Of a stretch of DNA of 32,632 nucleotides, positions 16,612 to 24,634 are shown one piece after another. Within the stretch, counting starts at the first letter, position 1. The number at the start of each line of letters is the position of its first letter. The stretch comes from Planctomycetota bacterium (GTDB taxonomy: Bacteria > Planctomycetota > Phycisphaerae > WQYP01), in the NCBI GenBank assembly GCA_021831565.1, contig JAKBMM010000035.1:1-32632 (forward strand), given 5' to 3'. The notes under the pieces are model-generated. The model did not search any database, was not told where the DNA came from, and worked only from the letters and a program-made list of their open reading frames with translations. Made by a program: the position numbers and the translations under genes.

Positions 16612-18053
16612 TGCCTCTTGTGAATTTCCCCGCCGGCGTCGGTGTGGTTGCGCCGGTGGGTTCATCGCACCTGGCCGCGTCGCCATGGTACGTGACGATC
16701 ATCTATTTGGCGGCCGCGGCCCTGTTTGTCCTTTCCCTCAAGTGGCTCAATTCCCACAAGACGGCGCGGCGCGGTGTAAAGGCGGGCGAAATCGGCATGA
16801 TCGCCGCCATCCTGGCCACCCTCTTTTTGCCCGAAGTGCGGCATTACAACTGGATTCTCGCGGCCGGCATCGTCGGCGCGGCCATCGGCGCTCTGCTGGC
16901 GTTGCTCACGCCCATGACCGCGGTGCCGCAGCAGACCGCTCTTTCGCACGCCTTCGGCGCTCTGGCCGCCGCCCTGGTCGGCACCGCCGAATATTTCGCC
17001 CACTATCCCCATCTTTCCCCCGTGACCAGCGGCTCGATCGCTTTTGAAACCCTGCTGGGATACCTGACCTTCACCGGCAGTCTTGTGGCCGCCGGCAAAC
17101 TCCAGGAGGTGCTGCCCACCCGGCCGATCGGCTATAAGTTCCAGAATCCCATCAACCTTTCGGTCCTTGCCGCCGCGGTGGTCTGCGGCGTACTGATGGT
17201 CGTCGCGCCGCGGCACGAGATGGTCTTTCCGATCTTCATCGGCCTGTCCCTGCTTTTCGGCGTGCTGCTGATCATTCCGATCGGCGGCGGAGACATGCCC
17301 ACCGTCATCGCCCTCCTGAACAGCTACGCCGGTCTGTCGGCCTCGGCCATGGGTTTCGTGGTCAACAACAAGCTGCTCATCATCGCCGGCGCGCTGGAGG
17401 GATCGTCGGGCTTCATCCTCTCCATGATCATGTGCAAGGCCATGAATCGCTCGTTCCTCAACGTGCTTTTCGGCCAGGCCAAAATTGAGAAGGCCGCCAA
17501 GGCCGATGATATTTACGGCGGCAAGATCAAGAGCGTCACGGCCGAAGAGGTGGCCGCGATTTTGGACGGCGCCCGGCGCGTGGTGATTGTGCCCGGCTAC
17601 GGTTTGGCCGTGGCCCAGGCGCAGCACGCCACCGGCGAACTCTTCGAACTGTTGGATTCGCGGGGCGTGCAGGTGGAGTTTGCGATTCACCCCGTCGCGG
17701 GACGTATGCCCGGCCACATGAACGTGCTCCTGGCCGAAGCGGATATCCCCTACGACCGGCTCAAGGAGATGGACCAGATCAACTCGCAGTTCGAAGACGT
17801 GGACGTGGTGATCGTCAACGGGGCCAACGACGTGGTGAATTCGGACGCGCGCGACAACCCCAACAGCCCCATCGCCGGGATGCCGATTCTCAACGTGGAC
17901 AAGGCCCGCACCGTGGTGGTCATCAAACGCAGCTTGAGTCCCGGCTTCGCCGGCATCCCCAATCCTTTATTCGCCAAGGACAATTGCCTGCTGTTCTTCT
18001 CCGACGGCAAAAAAGCGACCATGGCCATTATTCAGGCTCTTAAAGAGCTTTGA
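16611..18053 (+). CDS. pntB: NAD(P) transhydrogenase subunit beta
   Basis: The beta chain carries most of the proton channel and the NADP(H)-binding domain III, and with PntAA/PntAB supplies NADPH. Several transmembrane helices occupy roughly residues 25-285; the soluble C-terminal domain has the VIVPGYGLAVAQAQ nucleotide-binding turn, IHPVAGRMPGHMNVLLAEA, VIVNGANDVVNSDAR and IKRSLSPGFAG, all diagnostic of PntB. AAGGA six bases upstream favours the ATG at 16611 over an in-frame GTG at 16608. Length 480 residues, usual for the family. Confidence 0.95.
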   Translation: MPLVNFPAGVGVVAPVGSSHLAASPWYVTIIYLAAAALFVLSLKWLNSHKTARRGVKAGEIGMIAAILATLFLPEVRHYNWILAAGIVGAAIGALLALLTPMTAVPQQTALSHAFGALAAALVGTAEYFAHYPHLSPVTSGSIAFETLLGYLTFTGSLVAAGKLQEVLPTRPIGYKFQNPINLSVLAAAVVCGVLMVVAPRHEMVFPIFIGLSLLFGVLLIIPIGGGDMPTVIALLNSYAGLSASAMGFVVNNKLLIIAGALEGSSGFILSMIMCKAMNRSFLNVLFGQAKIEKAAKADDIYGGKIKSVTAEEVAAILDGARRVVIVPGYGLAVAQAQHATGELFELLDSRGVQVEFAIHPVAGRMPGHMNVLLAEADIPYDRLKEMDQINSQFEDVDVVIVNGANDVVNSDARDNPNSPIAGMPILNVDKARTVVVIKRSLSPGFAGIPNPLFAKDNCLLFFSDGKKATMAIIQALKEL

Positions 18054-18174
18054 TGCGGCCGAGTACAAACCTGATGAACCTGTTACAATGTCGGTTGATG
18101 GGGCGGGACGGTTGCCGATAGCTGTAGTGACCGATTCTCCCGGTGTGCCGGGACAAGGATAGGGAGATTGGCAG

Positions 18175-19077
18175 GTGGGCATGGTATTAACACAACAGTC
18201 TTTTTTCTTTCCCAGTCTGGATAGCATCGTCAATGTGGCCAGCGTACCCCAACGGAGCGTCTTCCGTTATCCCGGTGGAAAAACATGGCTGGTGCCGCAG
18301 GTTCGGCGCTGGCTGGCGGCCCGGTCTTCCCCCCGCCTCTCGAGAGGCGAGAGAAAGGCGGGGCTTTTCCTTGAGCCTTTTGCCGGTGGCGGTATCGTTG
18401 GCCTCACGGTGGCGTTCGAGGGTTTGGCTGAGCGGGTATTGCTCGTCGAACGGGATCCCGACGTCAGCGCCGTGTGGCGTGTGATATTGAACGGACAAGC
18501 GGAATCGCTCGCGCAACGCATCCGAGAATATTCATTGACCCGGGATAATGTCCGCCTTGCTCTTGCCGCTCGTCCGCGGACACTGATGGACCGCGCCTTT
18601 CTGACGCTGTTGCGGAACCGCGTGCAACATGGCGGCATAATGGCGCCGGGCGCCAGCATCATGAAAGACGGCGAAAATGGGAAAGGAATCGGTTCACGCT
18701 GGTATCCGGAGACGCTCGCCAGGCGAATCCAGGAGATTTCAATACGGCGTGATCGCATCGGATTCGAGCAGGCCGACGCCTTCGCCATGATTGACTTTTA
18801 CAAGCAGGCGCAAAATATCTTATTCTTTATCGATCCGCCTTATACCGTCGCCGGAAAAAGGCTTTACCGTTTTTCTCAAGTGGATCACCCGCGACTTTTC
18901 CATCTGATGCGGACGGTCCGTGGTGATTTTCTCATGACCTACGATGATACGACGGAAGTACGGCGTTGGGCCGCTGACTGCGACTTTGACGTTGAAAAGG
19001 TCGCCATGAAGAGCCGCCAGCACACGGAAAAATATGAATTACTCATCGGGAAGAACCTGGATTGGACCCGTGGCTGA
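18175..19077 (+). CDS. DNA adenine methyltransferase (D12 class, Dam/M.DpnII-like)
   Basis: A 300-residue N6-adenine methyltransferase. It shows FRYPGGK (30-36), the FLEPFAGGG SAM-binding motif (65-73) and the catalytic DPPY (220-223), in the order of the alpha class. The start is probably the GTG at 18175, with GGGAG eight bases upstream; an ATG two codons later is possible. A CCCGG/CCGGG hairpin (18139-18152) lies in the leader. The gene converges on the NotI-like endonuclease gene and their 3' ends overlap by 39 bases. This pairing suggests a type II restriction-modification system in which the methylase protects host DNA. The target sequence cannot be read, but it should contain an adenine. 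Confidence 0.88.
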   Translation: MGMVLTQQSFFFPSLDSIVNVASVPQRSVFRYPGGKTWLVPQVRRWLAARSSPRLSRGERKAGLFLEPFAGGGIVGLTVAFEGLAERVLLVERDPDVSAVWRVILNGQAESLAQRIREYSLTRDNVRLALAARPRTLMDRAFLTLLRNRVQHGGIMAPGASIMKDGENGKGIGSRWYPETLARRIQEISIRRDRIGFEQADAFAMIDFYKQAQNILFFIDPPYTVAGKRLYRFSQVDHPRLFHLMRTVRGDFLMTYDDTTEVRRWAADCDFDVEKVAMKSRQHTEKYELLIGKNLDWTRG

Positions 19078-20130
19078 TTCGGCGCCGCCCCGGCGCGCCG
19101 TGACTTCGCCGTCATTTCCAAGCTTTTCAGTTATCTTGGCTTCAAATTCCATCAGCGAAACGGGCTGGCCGCCGGTCAGGCCCTCCACAGCGCCTTCGAG
19201 TGTTACGTTATAAGGGGATCCCATCATGAGTCTGATGGGATCACGGGTCTCGTCAAAGCTCGCCACGAACCACGCAATATCGGCGTTGGACAGATCCGAA
19301 ACGGTCCGCATGGAACCGAGGTTTCGGAAAAATGCCGCATCCACCACCACCGCCATCTTTTTTCCCCAGCGCCGCAGTGTCGGCACCTTGATTTGCAATT
19401 GCGGCATGAGCCTCTTCGGACCGCTGCTGCGATAGTCCGGTCTTCGCACACGGTCGGGGAATGGCAAGCCGGATCCTGCAAAATTGCGGATATGTTCAAA
19501 AAGCAGCCGCATCTTCTCGCCCGAGAAATAGACCGCCTGGATTTCAAGCGCACACCATCGCATGGGTGGAACATCAGGATGCACCAACACGCAGTCAATA
19601 TTTCCCACATCTTCCCGCACTCCGCTACGAGCTTCATCTGATTCTTCCGCAACAGGATTGTTTCCCATTTGTCCCGTGCCGATTGGTTGCGGGCGCTGTA
19701 AAAATCGTACTTCTTTCACAATTCGTGGTTGAGAAGTTCCCACCAGAGCTGATCCAACGGAATGGTAGATCGTTTCCGCCTGGTCAAAACGCGACGGGCA
19801 CACAACTCGCAAGTCGCCTTCCTGGCCGGAAACCGCTTCGGCAGAGCTCCCATGGCCGGTTTGCTTGTATAATCGTAGGGAGCAGACGCCGCCTTTCTTC
19901 CAGCATCGCCGCGGTTTATCGGGGCGACTTAAAAACGGGCATTGCATTTCAATGGGGTGGTCGGGCCCCATGGCGATTTCGGCTAATCGACGACGTTTCG
20001 TCCTGTCGAGTCGTAGAAAGGATTGACCATACCACTCTCCAATTCCGAATCGTGGCGCCATTTCATTTTTACTTACACTTTTTTTCATCGCCGCCTGATT
20101 GACTCCCATCTCGGCAAATTTTATCCGCAT
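19039..20130 (-). CDS. NotI-like type II restriction endonuclease
   Basis: Probably the cleavage partner of the adjacent adenine methylase. The N-terminal part (GIGEWYGQSF) and the cysteine arrangement CPF (64), CWKKGG (76), GVCSL (83) and VVCP (111) resemble the NotI family, in which four cysteines bind an iron atom. A PD-(D/E)xK-type centre is suggested by D179 followed by E196-x-Q198 (CALEIQ), with Gln in place of the usual Lys. The length, 363 residues, is close to NotI. The ATG at 20130 has AAAGG four bases upstream; ATGs at 20088 or 20058 and a GTG at 20157 remain possible. A very stable hairpin (20170-20203) precedes the start. The family call is from memory of motifs, not alignment. 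Confidence 0.68.
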   Translation of the reverse strand: MRIKFAEMGVNQAAMKKSVSKNEMAPRFGIGEWYGQSFLRLDRTKRRRLAEIAMGPDHPIEMQCPFLSRPDKPRRCWKKGGVCSLRLYKQTGHGSSAEAVSGQEGDLRVVCPSRFDQAETIYHSVGSALVGTSQPRIVKEVRFLQRPQPIGTGQMGNNPVAEESDEARSGVREDVGNIDCVLVHPDVPPMRWCALEIQAVYFSGEKMRLLFEHIRNFAGSGLPFPDRVRRPDYRSSGPKRLMPQLQIKVPTLRRWGKKMAVVVDAAFFRNLGSMRTVSDLSNADIAWFVASFDETRDPIRLMMGSPYNVTLEGAVEGLTGGQPVSLMEFEAKITEKLGNDGEVTARRGGAESATGPIQVLPDE

Positions 20131-20169
20131 GTTACCTTTTTCGATACCACACGTCACCGCACCCCTGAC

Positions 20170-20203
20170 CGCGGGCCTGTGACCGGCCCGTCACAGGCCC
20201 GCG
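20170..20203. promoter_or_regulatory. 14-base perfect inverted repeat upstream of the endonuclease gene
   Basis: CGCGGGCCTGTGAC (20170-20183) and GTCACAGGCCCGCG (20190-20203) pair perfectly around CGGCCC. There is no T-run on either side. It lies 40 bases before the presumed endonuclease start on the minus strand and about 200 bases before the sigma factor on the plus strand, so an operator or leader hairpin for the restriction gene is possible. Confidence 0.6.
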
Positions 20204-20400
20204 TGCAAAAATTGGCACGACATCGGTTTGACGCCGCCCCCGCCGCAAAGTATCATGTAATGACTTGTTTTGAGCTGTGAAACGGATTTCCAACTCTCCG
20301 CCACGGTTCATGCGCCAGGGGAAGGCCCTTCTAAAGAGAGCGACTCGTTCATTTAAGTAGTGCTATTTTGCGCCATCGCTTGGTCCGAAGGAGATGGATT

Positions 20401-20970
20401 ATGGACGCAGGCATTTCCACCAATACCGAAACAATCGTGCAACGGTGCATGGGAAGGGTGCGTCATTGGCGGACCCCGCCGAACTGGTCAACGTCTGACT
20501 GGCTCAAGGAGGCGACCGCCCAGGCGACGCTGGCGGCCTGGAGCCGCCGCCAAACCAATCGCGCCGCCGGGAGCGGCGGTGTTTCCGGCGATGGCGATGA
20601 TGGGGCTGCCAAGCCGTCTTACGGCTATGTGCTGGGCAACGTTTTGACTCGCTATCGCCAGGAATGGTCGTATGCCCGCCATTGTTCTCGCGCTCTGGCT
20701 TATGAATCGCCCGCGGCGGAACGGGGCGACGGGGAAAGCGAGGAGATGATCGCGCGCCTGGAACCACTTGTGAAGAAACTCCCGGAATCGGATCAGCATC
20801 TGATTCACCAGCTTTACTGGGAAAATTGCACCGAGACCCAAATTGCCGGATATCTTGGCGTGAGCCAGCAGGCGGTAAGCAAGCGTAAACGGCGGCTGCT
20901 ATCGCAATTGGCAATAATGCTTTCGCAATTGTTCATAATTTTGCTCTGCAATTACTCGAGTCTGGGATAA
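20401..20970 (+). CDS. small sigma-70 family (ECF-like) sigma factor with hydrophobic tail
   Basis: A 189-residue protein. The region around 33-48 (DWLKEATAQATLAAW) and 76-95 (YVLGNVLTRYRQEW) is a weak match to sigma region 2, and 119-170 is a clear region 4: KLPESDQHLIHQLYWENCTE, then a helix-turn-helix with TQIAGYLGVSQQAVSKRKRR. The last 20 residues are strongly hydrophobic (AIMLSQLFIILLCNY), which is unusual and could anchor or regulate the protein. AAGGAG seven bases upstream fixes the ATG at 20401. A phage or plasmid RNA polymerase-like regulator is an alternative. The tandem PEP-CTERM genes follow on the same strand after 373 bases, but control of them is only suggested by position. Confidence 0.7.
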   Translation: MDAGISTNTETIVQRCMGRVRHWRTPPNWSTSDWLKEATAQATLAAWSRRQTNRAAGSGGVSGDGDDGAAKPSYGYVLGNVLTRYRQEWSYARHCSRALAYESPAAERGDGESEEMIARLEPLVKKLPESDQHLIHQLYWENCTETQIAGYLGVSQQAVSKRKRRLLSQLAIMLSQLFIILLCNYSSLG

Positions 20971-21343
20971 AGAATCCCGATTTACATGATTTCTCATTCC
21001 GAGCTCACGTTGCAACTAATTTTTTCGTTCTCATCTTTCCGGTTGTAAAAATCGCCTACCCCGCAATTAAGGATATTGAGCGAGACACTTGAGCGAGTCT
21101 CCCGCCTCCAGCCTGATGGTCGGAGGATGTGTCAGTCAGCCGGCACATTTTATGTGCCGCGCGATATACAGGTCGGCAAACTGCGGCGAATCTCTCGCCG
21201 CGGGTGTTCAATCGCGCGTGCGCGTCGAAAACGCCTTGGCGCGGTGAATCGGCATTCGGAAATTTCGGCCATGGTCGGAGATGGCGGTCATCTTCGGCGG
21301 GGGTAACGGCCCTGAAGGGCCATTGTGTGATTAGGGGTATTTT
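20971..21343. other. intergenic leader with several hairpins
   Basis: No gene was recognised. The segment contains CGGCACAT-TTT-ATGTGCCG (21141-21159), GCGGCGA-ATCTC-TCGCCGC (21183-21201) and the palindrome at 21308-21321. None has a T-tail. From about 21241 the sequence is the start of a duplicated unit that recurs at 22441. Confidence 0.5.
21308..21321. promoter_or_regulatory. GGCCCT-GA-AGGGCC palindrome, first copy
   Basis: An inverted repeat of six plus six bases lies 22 bases before the start codon of the first PEP-CTERM gene. It is kept in the same place before the second gene (22508-22521). It may be an operator or a small mRNA hairpin near the ribosome binding site. Confidence 0.45.
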
Positions 21344-22300
21344 ATGAAAGTCTCTAACAAGGTGGTGGGTCCATCGTTGGCGCTGTTTGCGGTTGCGGCG
21401 GGTGCGGCAGTGTTCGCCGCCGGGAACGCGCGGGGTGCTCCTTCTCTCGGGCAGATTCTCAAGTTCGATCAGCAGCCGCTCAATAACGTGAACATCAACG
21501 GAGCGGTGTACAACGGCCATGATGAAGCGAGTTGGGCGAGCATCAACACTGCTTCGGGCGGCTACAGCGGCCCCGGCGTCGCCGATGATTTCGCCGATCT
21601 CTACAACACTCCGGTTGTCCGCATAAGTTGGTGGGGATCGTACTCTGCGCCATCAGGAACGGTTATAACGCCGGTTCCGAACTTTCTGATCTCTTTTGAA
21701 GCGGACGTTCCCGTGTCTCCCAACAACCCATTCAGTCATCCCGGCTCGCCTCTATTGGTGCAGACCCTGACCCGCGACACGAGCGGAGGCCTGCCGCCGG
21801 CGGATCAATTTACGGAACAGTCGGTGTCGGGCGCTAGTAATTTATACTTCTATAATGGCGAGCTGTCTATTCCATTCCCAGAGCAGGCCAACACCGTTTA
21901 CTGGCTCAAGATCGCGGCCCTACTCCCCAGCCCCAGCCCCAGTGTAACATGGGGCTGGCATAACCGCGACTACACCACGCAAGATACGCTGGCTTCGACG
22001 CCGCCGGCGGTGACACCCGGCGAACACAATGCGAATACGGCCGCATTTCCCGTCTGGAGTTTCCAGGATGACGCGGTAACCAGCGCCTTGAACTATTTTC
22101 CCGCGAACGGCGTGGTCGATGAAACTAACTTTAAACCGCTGTTCTACCAAGACACCGTGGATGGCCCCACGGGCATCAGCAGCTTCTCGGAAGATATGGC
22201 CTACCAGCTTTACACCACGCCCGAACCGGCAACGCTGGGTTTGGTGGTCGTAGGTGGCTTGGGATTGCTGTTGAAGCGCAAGCAGACGCGTTCCGCCTGA
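21344..22300 (+). CDS. PEP-CTERM sorting domain protein, tandem copy 1
   Basis: A 318-residue secreted protein. An N-terminal signal peptide (about 1-31, ending AAGNARGA) is followed by a large beta-rich, Asn/Ser-rich domain without cysteines, and a C-terminal sorting signal: PEPATLG, a hydrophobic stretch (LGLVVVGGLGLLL) and KRKQ (from about 293). In PEP-CTERM systems exosortase recognises this signal and the protein goes to the surface or exopolysaccharide. AGGGG lies seven bases before the ATG. About three quarters of the protein is identical to the next gene. Function beyond surface display is unknown; the domain resembles no enzyme that could be recognised. Confidence 0.85.
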   Translation: MKVSNKVVGPSLALFAVAAGAAVFAAGNARGAPSLGQILKFDQQPLNNVNINGAVYNGHDEASWASINTASGGYSGPGVADDFADLYNTPVVRISWWGSYSAPSGTVITPVPNFLISFEADVPVSPNNPFSHPGSPLLVQTLTRDTSGGLPPADQFTEQSVSGASNLYFYNGELSIPFPEQANTVYWLKIAALLPSPSPSVTWGWHNRDYTTQDTLASTPPAVTPGEHNANTAAFPVWSFQDDAVTSALNYFPANGVVDETNFKPLFYQDTVDGPTGISSFSEDMAYQLYTTPEPATLGLVVVGGLGLLLKRKQTRSA

Positions 22301-22334
22301 GCGATTCAATGTCAATAAATTCATAGCCTCAAGT

Positions 22335-22361
22335 CCGGCCCGAGAAAACAACGCGGGCCGG
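22335..22361 (+). terminator. hairpin after PEP-CTERM copy 1
   Basis: CCGGCCCG (22335-22342) pairs with CGGGCCGG (22354-22361) over an 11-base loop; only a short GTTT follows. The same element, more perfect, follows copy 2 (23523-23551). Weak termination signal. Confidence 0.4.
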
Positions 22362-22507
22362 GTTTGGGGGGTATCGGCATAAAGGAAAGCAATATTACCA
22401 CCGCGGCGCTGTTCGGGCTGAATCTCAACCCGTCCGTGGAGCGGCGAATAGGTATTCGGAAATTTCGGCCATGGTCGGAGATGGCGGTCATCTTCGGCAG
22501 TGGTAAC

Positions 22508-22521
22508 GGCCCTGAAGGGCC
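22508..22521. promoter_or_regulatory. GGCCCT-GA-AGGGCC palindrome, second copy
   Basis: Identical to 21308-21321 and placed 17 bases before the second PEP-CTERM start codon. It lies within a conserved upstream block that begins about 22441. Confidence 0.45.
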
Positions 22522-22538
22522 ATTGTTAGAGGTGTTTT

Positions 22539-23495
22539 ATGAAAGTCTATGGTAAGAAGATGGTCGGTCCATCGTTGGCGCTGTTTGCGGTTGCGGCGGG
22601 CGCGGCTATGTTCGCCGCCGGGAACGCGCGGGGGGATCCTTATCCTTGGCAGATTCTCAAGTTCGATCAGCAGCCGCTCAATAACGTGAACATCGGCGGA
22701 GCGGTGTACAACGGTACTGATGAAGCGAGTTGGGCGAGCTTAAACAGTTCGGGCGGCTTCAGCGGCCCCGGCGTCGCTGACGATTTCGCCGACCTCTACA
22801 ACACTCCGGTTGTCCACGTAAGTTGGTGGGGATCGTACCTGTCAACGACAACCGCGCCAACGCCGGTTCCGAGTTTTCAGCTCACGTTTGAATCGGACGT
22901 TCCCGCTTCTCCCACCAACTCATTCAGTCATCCCGGCTCGGTTCTGCTGACGCAGACCCTGACCCGTTCGACGAGCACGGGATTCCTGCCGCCGCCGGAT
23001 CAATTTACGGAACAGTTGGTAACAGGCACAAGCAATCTATACAAGTATAACGGCGAATTGTCGATCCCATTCCCGGAGCAGGCCAACACCGTGTACTGGC
23101 TCAAGATCGTGGCTCTGCTGAACCCCAACAGCACCAGTACATGGGGCTGGCACAATCGCAACTACACTCTGCAGGATACGCTGGCGTCGACGCCGCCGGC
23201 AGTGTCCCCCGGCGAGTACAATGCAGCTCCGGCTACCAGCCCATTTCCCGTCTGGAGTTTCCAGGATGACGCGGTAACCAGCGCTTTCAGCTATTTTCCC
23301 GCGAACGGCGTGGTTGAGGAAAGCAGCTTTACACCGTTGTTCTACCACGACACCGTGGACGGCCCCACGGGCATCAGCAGCTTCTCGGAAGATATGGCCT
23401 ACCAGCTTTACACCCCCGAACCGGCCACGCTGGGTTTGCTGGCCGCGGGCGGATTGGGATTGCTGCTCAAACGCAAGCGAATGCGTTCCGCCTGA
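22539..23495 (+). CDS. PEP-CTERM sorting domain protein, tandem copy 2
   Basis: A paralogue of the preceding gene with the same length (318 residues), a near-identical signal peptide, and a PEPATLGLLAAGGLGLLL tail ending in KRKRMRSA. Conserved blocks such as ILKFDQQPLNNVNI, GPGVADDFADLYNTPVV, LSIPFPEQANTVYWLKI and FPVWSFQDDAVTSA match copy 1, while loops with Ser/Thr/Pro differ. The start codons are 1195 bases apart, and upstream and downstream flanks are also duplicated, so a tandem segmental duplication is clear. Expected to be exported and anchored by an exosortase encoded elsewhere. An AGAGG sequence about six bases upstream is the ribosome binding site. Confidence 0.85.
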   Translation: MKVYGKKMVGPSLALFAVAAGAAMFAAGNARGDPYPWQILKFDQQPLNNVNIGGAVYNGTDEASWASLNSSGGFSGPGVADDFADLYNTPVVHVSWWGSYLSTTTAPTPVPSFQLTFESDVPASPTNSFSHPGSVLLTQTLTRSTSTGFLPPPDQFTEQLVTGTSNLYKYNGELSIPFPEQANTVYWLKIVALLNPNSTSTWGWHNRNYTLQDTLASTPPAVSPGEYNAAPATSPFPVWSFQDDAVTSAFSYFPANGVVEESSFTPLFYHDTVDGPTGISSFSEDMAYQLYTPEPATLGLLAAGGLGLLLKRKRMRSA

Positions 23496-23522
23496 GCGAT
23501 TAAATAAATTCATAGCCTCATG

Positions 23523-23551
23523 CCCGGCCCGCGAAAGCAACGCGGGCCGGG
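23523..23551 (+). terminator. GC-rich hairpin after PEP-CTERM copy 2
   Basis: CCCGGCCCGCG (23523-23533) pairs perfectly with CGCGGGCCGGG (23541-23551) around AAAGCAA. No T-run follows, so it may protect the mRNA 3' end rather than terminate strongly. Confidence 0.4.
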
Positions 23552-23581
23552 GTTGGGGGTATCGGCATAAAGGAAAGCAAC

Positions 23582-23740
23582 ATGACTACCACGGCACGGC
23601 TCTCCATGAGCGTGAATCGCCCCCTGCCCCTGCGAATTTTTTCCCTGCCGCTGGCGGCGGCAGCGCCGATTCTGGGGTGGTTGATCTGGATGATGGTCCA
23701 ATGCGATTGCCGGCCGGGCGACCGTTGGCGGCGCGCTTAG
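23582..23740 (+). CDS. candidate 52-residue single-pass membrane microprotein
   Basis: A short open frame with an AAAGGAAA sequence just upstream of the ATG. The product begins with a basic, short segment, has one hydrophobic helix (about residues 20-39: SLPLAAAAPILGWLIWMMV) and ends CDCRPGDRWRRA. It follows the hairpin of PEP-CTERM copy 2 and precedes a terminator at 23767. The same flank after copy 1 keeps the ribosome binding site, but ATG is replaced by ATT and the rest diverges, so it is intact only here. No known family was recognised; a chance frame cannot be excluded. Confidence 0.4.
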   Translation: MTTTARLSMSVNRPLPLRIFSLPLAAAAPILGWLIWMMVQCDCRPGDRWRRA

Positions 23741-23766
23741 CTCCAAACAATATCCGTATCCGCTGA

Positions 23767-23803
23767 CCCGGCGGAGCGTTACTCTCCCGCCCCGCCGGGT
23801 TTT
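23767..23803 (+). terminator. Rho-independent terminator before the third PEP-CTERM gene
   Basis: CCCGGCGG (23767-23774) pairs with CCGCCGGG (23792-23799), followed by TTTT. The loop of 17 bases is long, but the position after the small gene and before a new transcription unit supports it. Confidence 0.55.
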
Positions 23804-23863
23804 GTGAAACGGTGAAAGTTTTCAAAGCCCAGACGTAACGTTATTATTTTAGGAGTCTTACAC

Positions 23864-24634
23864 ATGTCAAACATCACAGTGAAAATTTTATGCTTGGCGG
23901 CGGGCGCCGCGTTGCTTCTGCCGGCCAGCGCGAAAGCCGACTTTGAACTTGAACTGGCCGTACCCAGCGGAGGCACACTGGTGAACGTAGCAAGTACTCC
24001 GTCCACCTCTTTGTCCTATTCAACCCCCGCCGGCGGATTCGGCGGTTTTTCGGGAACCGTAAGCGCGATGACCAATGATCCCGCCGGCGGCACATCGTCG
24101 TCGGGTTACATCTCCTTCGCCACGATCAACCTGACCAATAATAACCCGGGCCAAGCCGGCATAGAGTTGCTCCTGGGAGATACAGGTTTTACGGGACCCG
24201 GCACCAATCCCGCCTCGTTGACCCTTTCTCAAAGCGGCGGCGGTGAACTCACCGGTAGCATTCTCACCATGACCATGCAGAGCTTCGCCGATCCGAATAA
24301 CGGCCAGAACACGACATCCGGATCGGGCGTCGCCGCGACACCGGTAAGTTCGGCGTCTTTGACAAACAACATCACCAGCCCCGTATCTTTCACGCTGTTA
24401 CCGGATACGCCCACGACGACGCTGACCAAAACACAGTTGGACTATTCACTCACGAATGTGGTGGATATTACGTTATCGCCTGGGGCAGGCGTAAGGTTCG
24501 GTCAGCTCAACGACAATGGAACCACGCTGACCGATAATCCGCAGGGATCGATTCCCGAACCGGCCACGCTGGCTTTGCTGGCCATGGGCGGACTCGGATT
24601 GCTGGCGCGGCGGAGAAAGAGAGTAGAGAGTTGA
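23864..24634 (+). CDS. PEP-CTERM sorting domain protein, third
   Basis: A 256-residue secreted protein: signal peptide (about 1-25, ending ASAKAD), a beta-rich Thr/Ser/Gly/Asn body without catalytic motifs, and a C-terminal PEPATLALLAMGGLGLL followed by ARRRKR. AGGAG lies nine bases before the ATG. It is not a copy of the two preceding genes, but its last 48 bases plus flank are shared with the next gene, suggesting exchange of the sorting-signal end. Expected location is the cell surface or extracellular matrix. Confidence 0.82.
   Translation: MSNITVKILCLAAGAALLLPASAKADFELELAVPSGGTLVNVASTPSTSLSYSTPAGGFGGFSGTVSAMTNDPAGGTSSSGYISFATINLTNNNPGQAGIELLLGDTGFTGPGTNPASLTLSQSGGGELTGSILTMTMQSFADPNNGQNTTSGSGVAATPVSSASLTNNITSPVSFTLLPDTPTTTLTKTQLDYSLTNVVDITLSPGAGVRFGQLNDNGTTLTDNPQGSIPEPATLALLAMGGLGLLARRRKRVES

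Noticed and set aside
16662-17717. A 351-residue minus-strand frame
   Set aside because: Antisense to pntB; Gly/His/Asp-rich composition and no motifs.
23819-23847. Promoter TTTTCA-17-TATTAT before the third PEP-CTERM gene
   Set aside because: The predicted transcript would start inside the ribosome binding site, leaving no leader.
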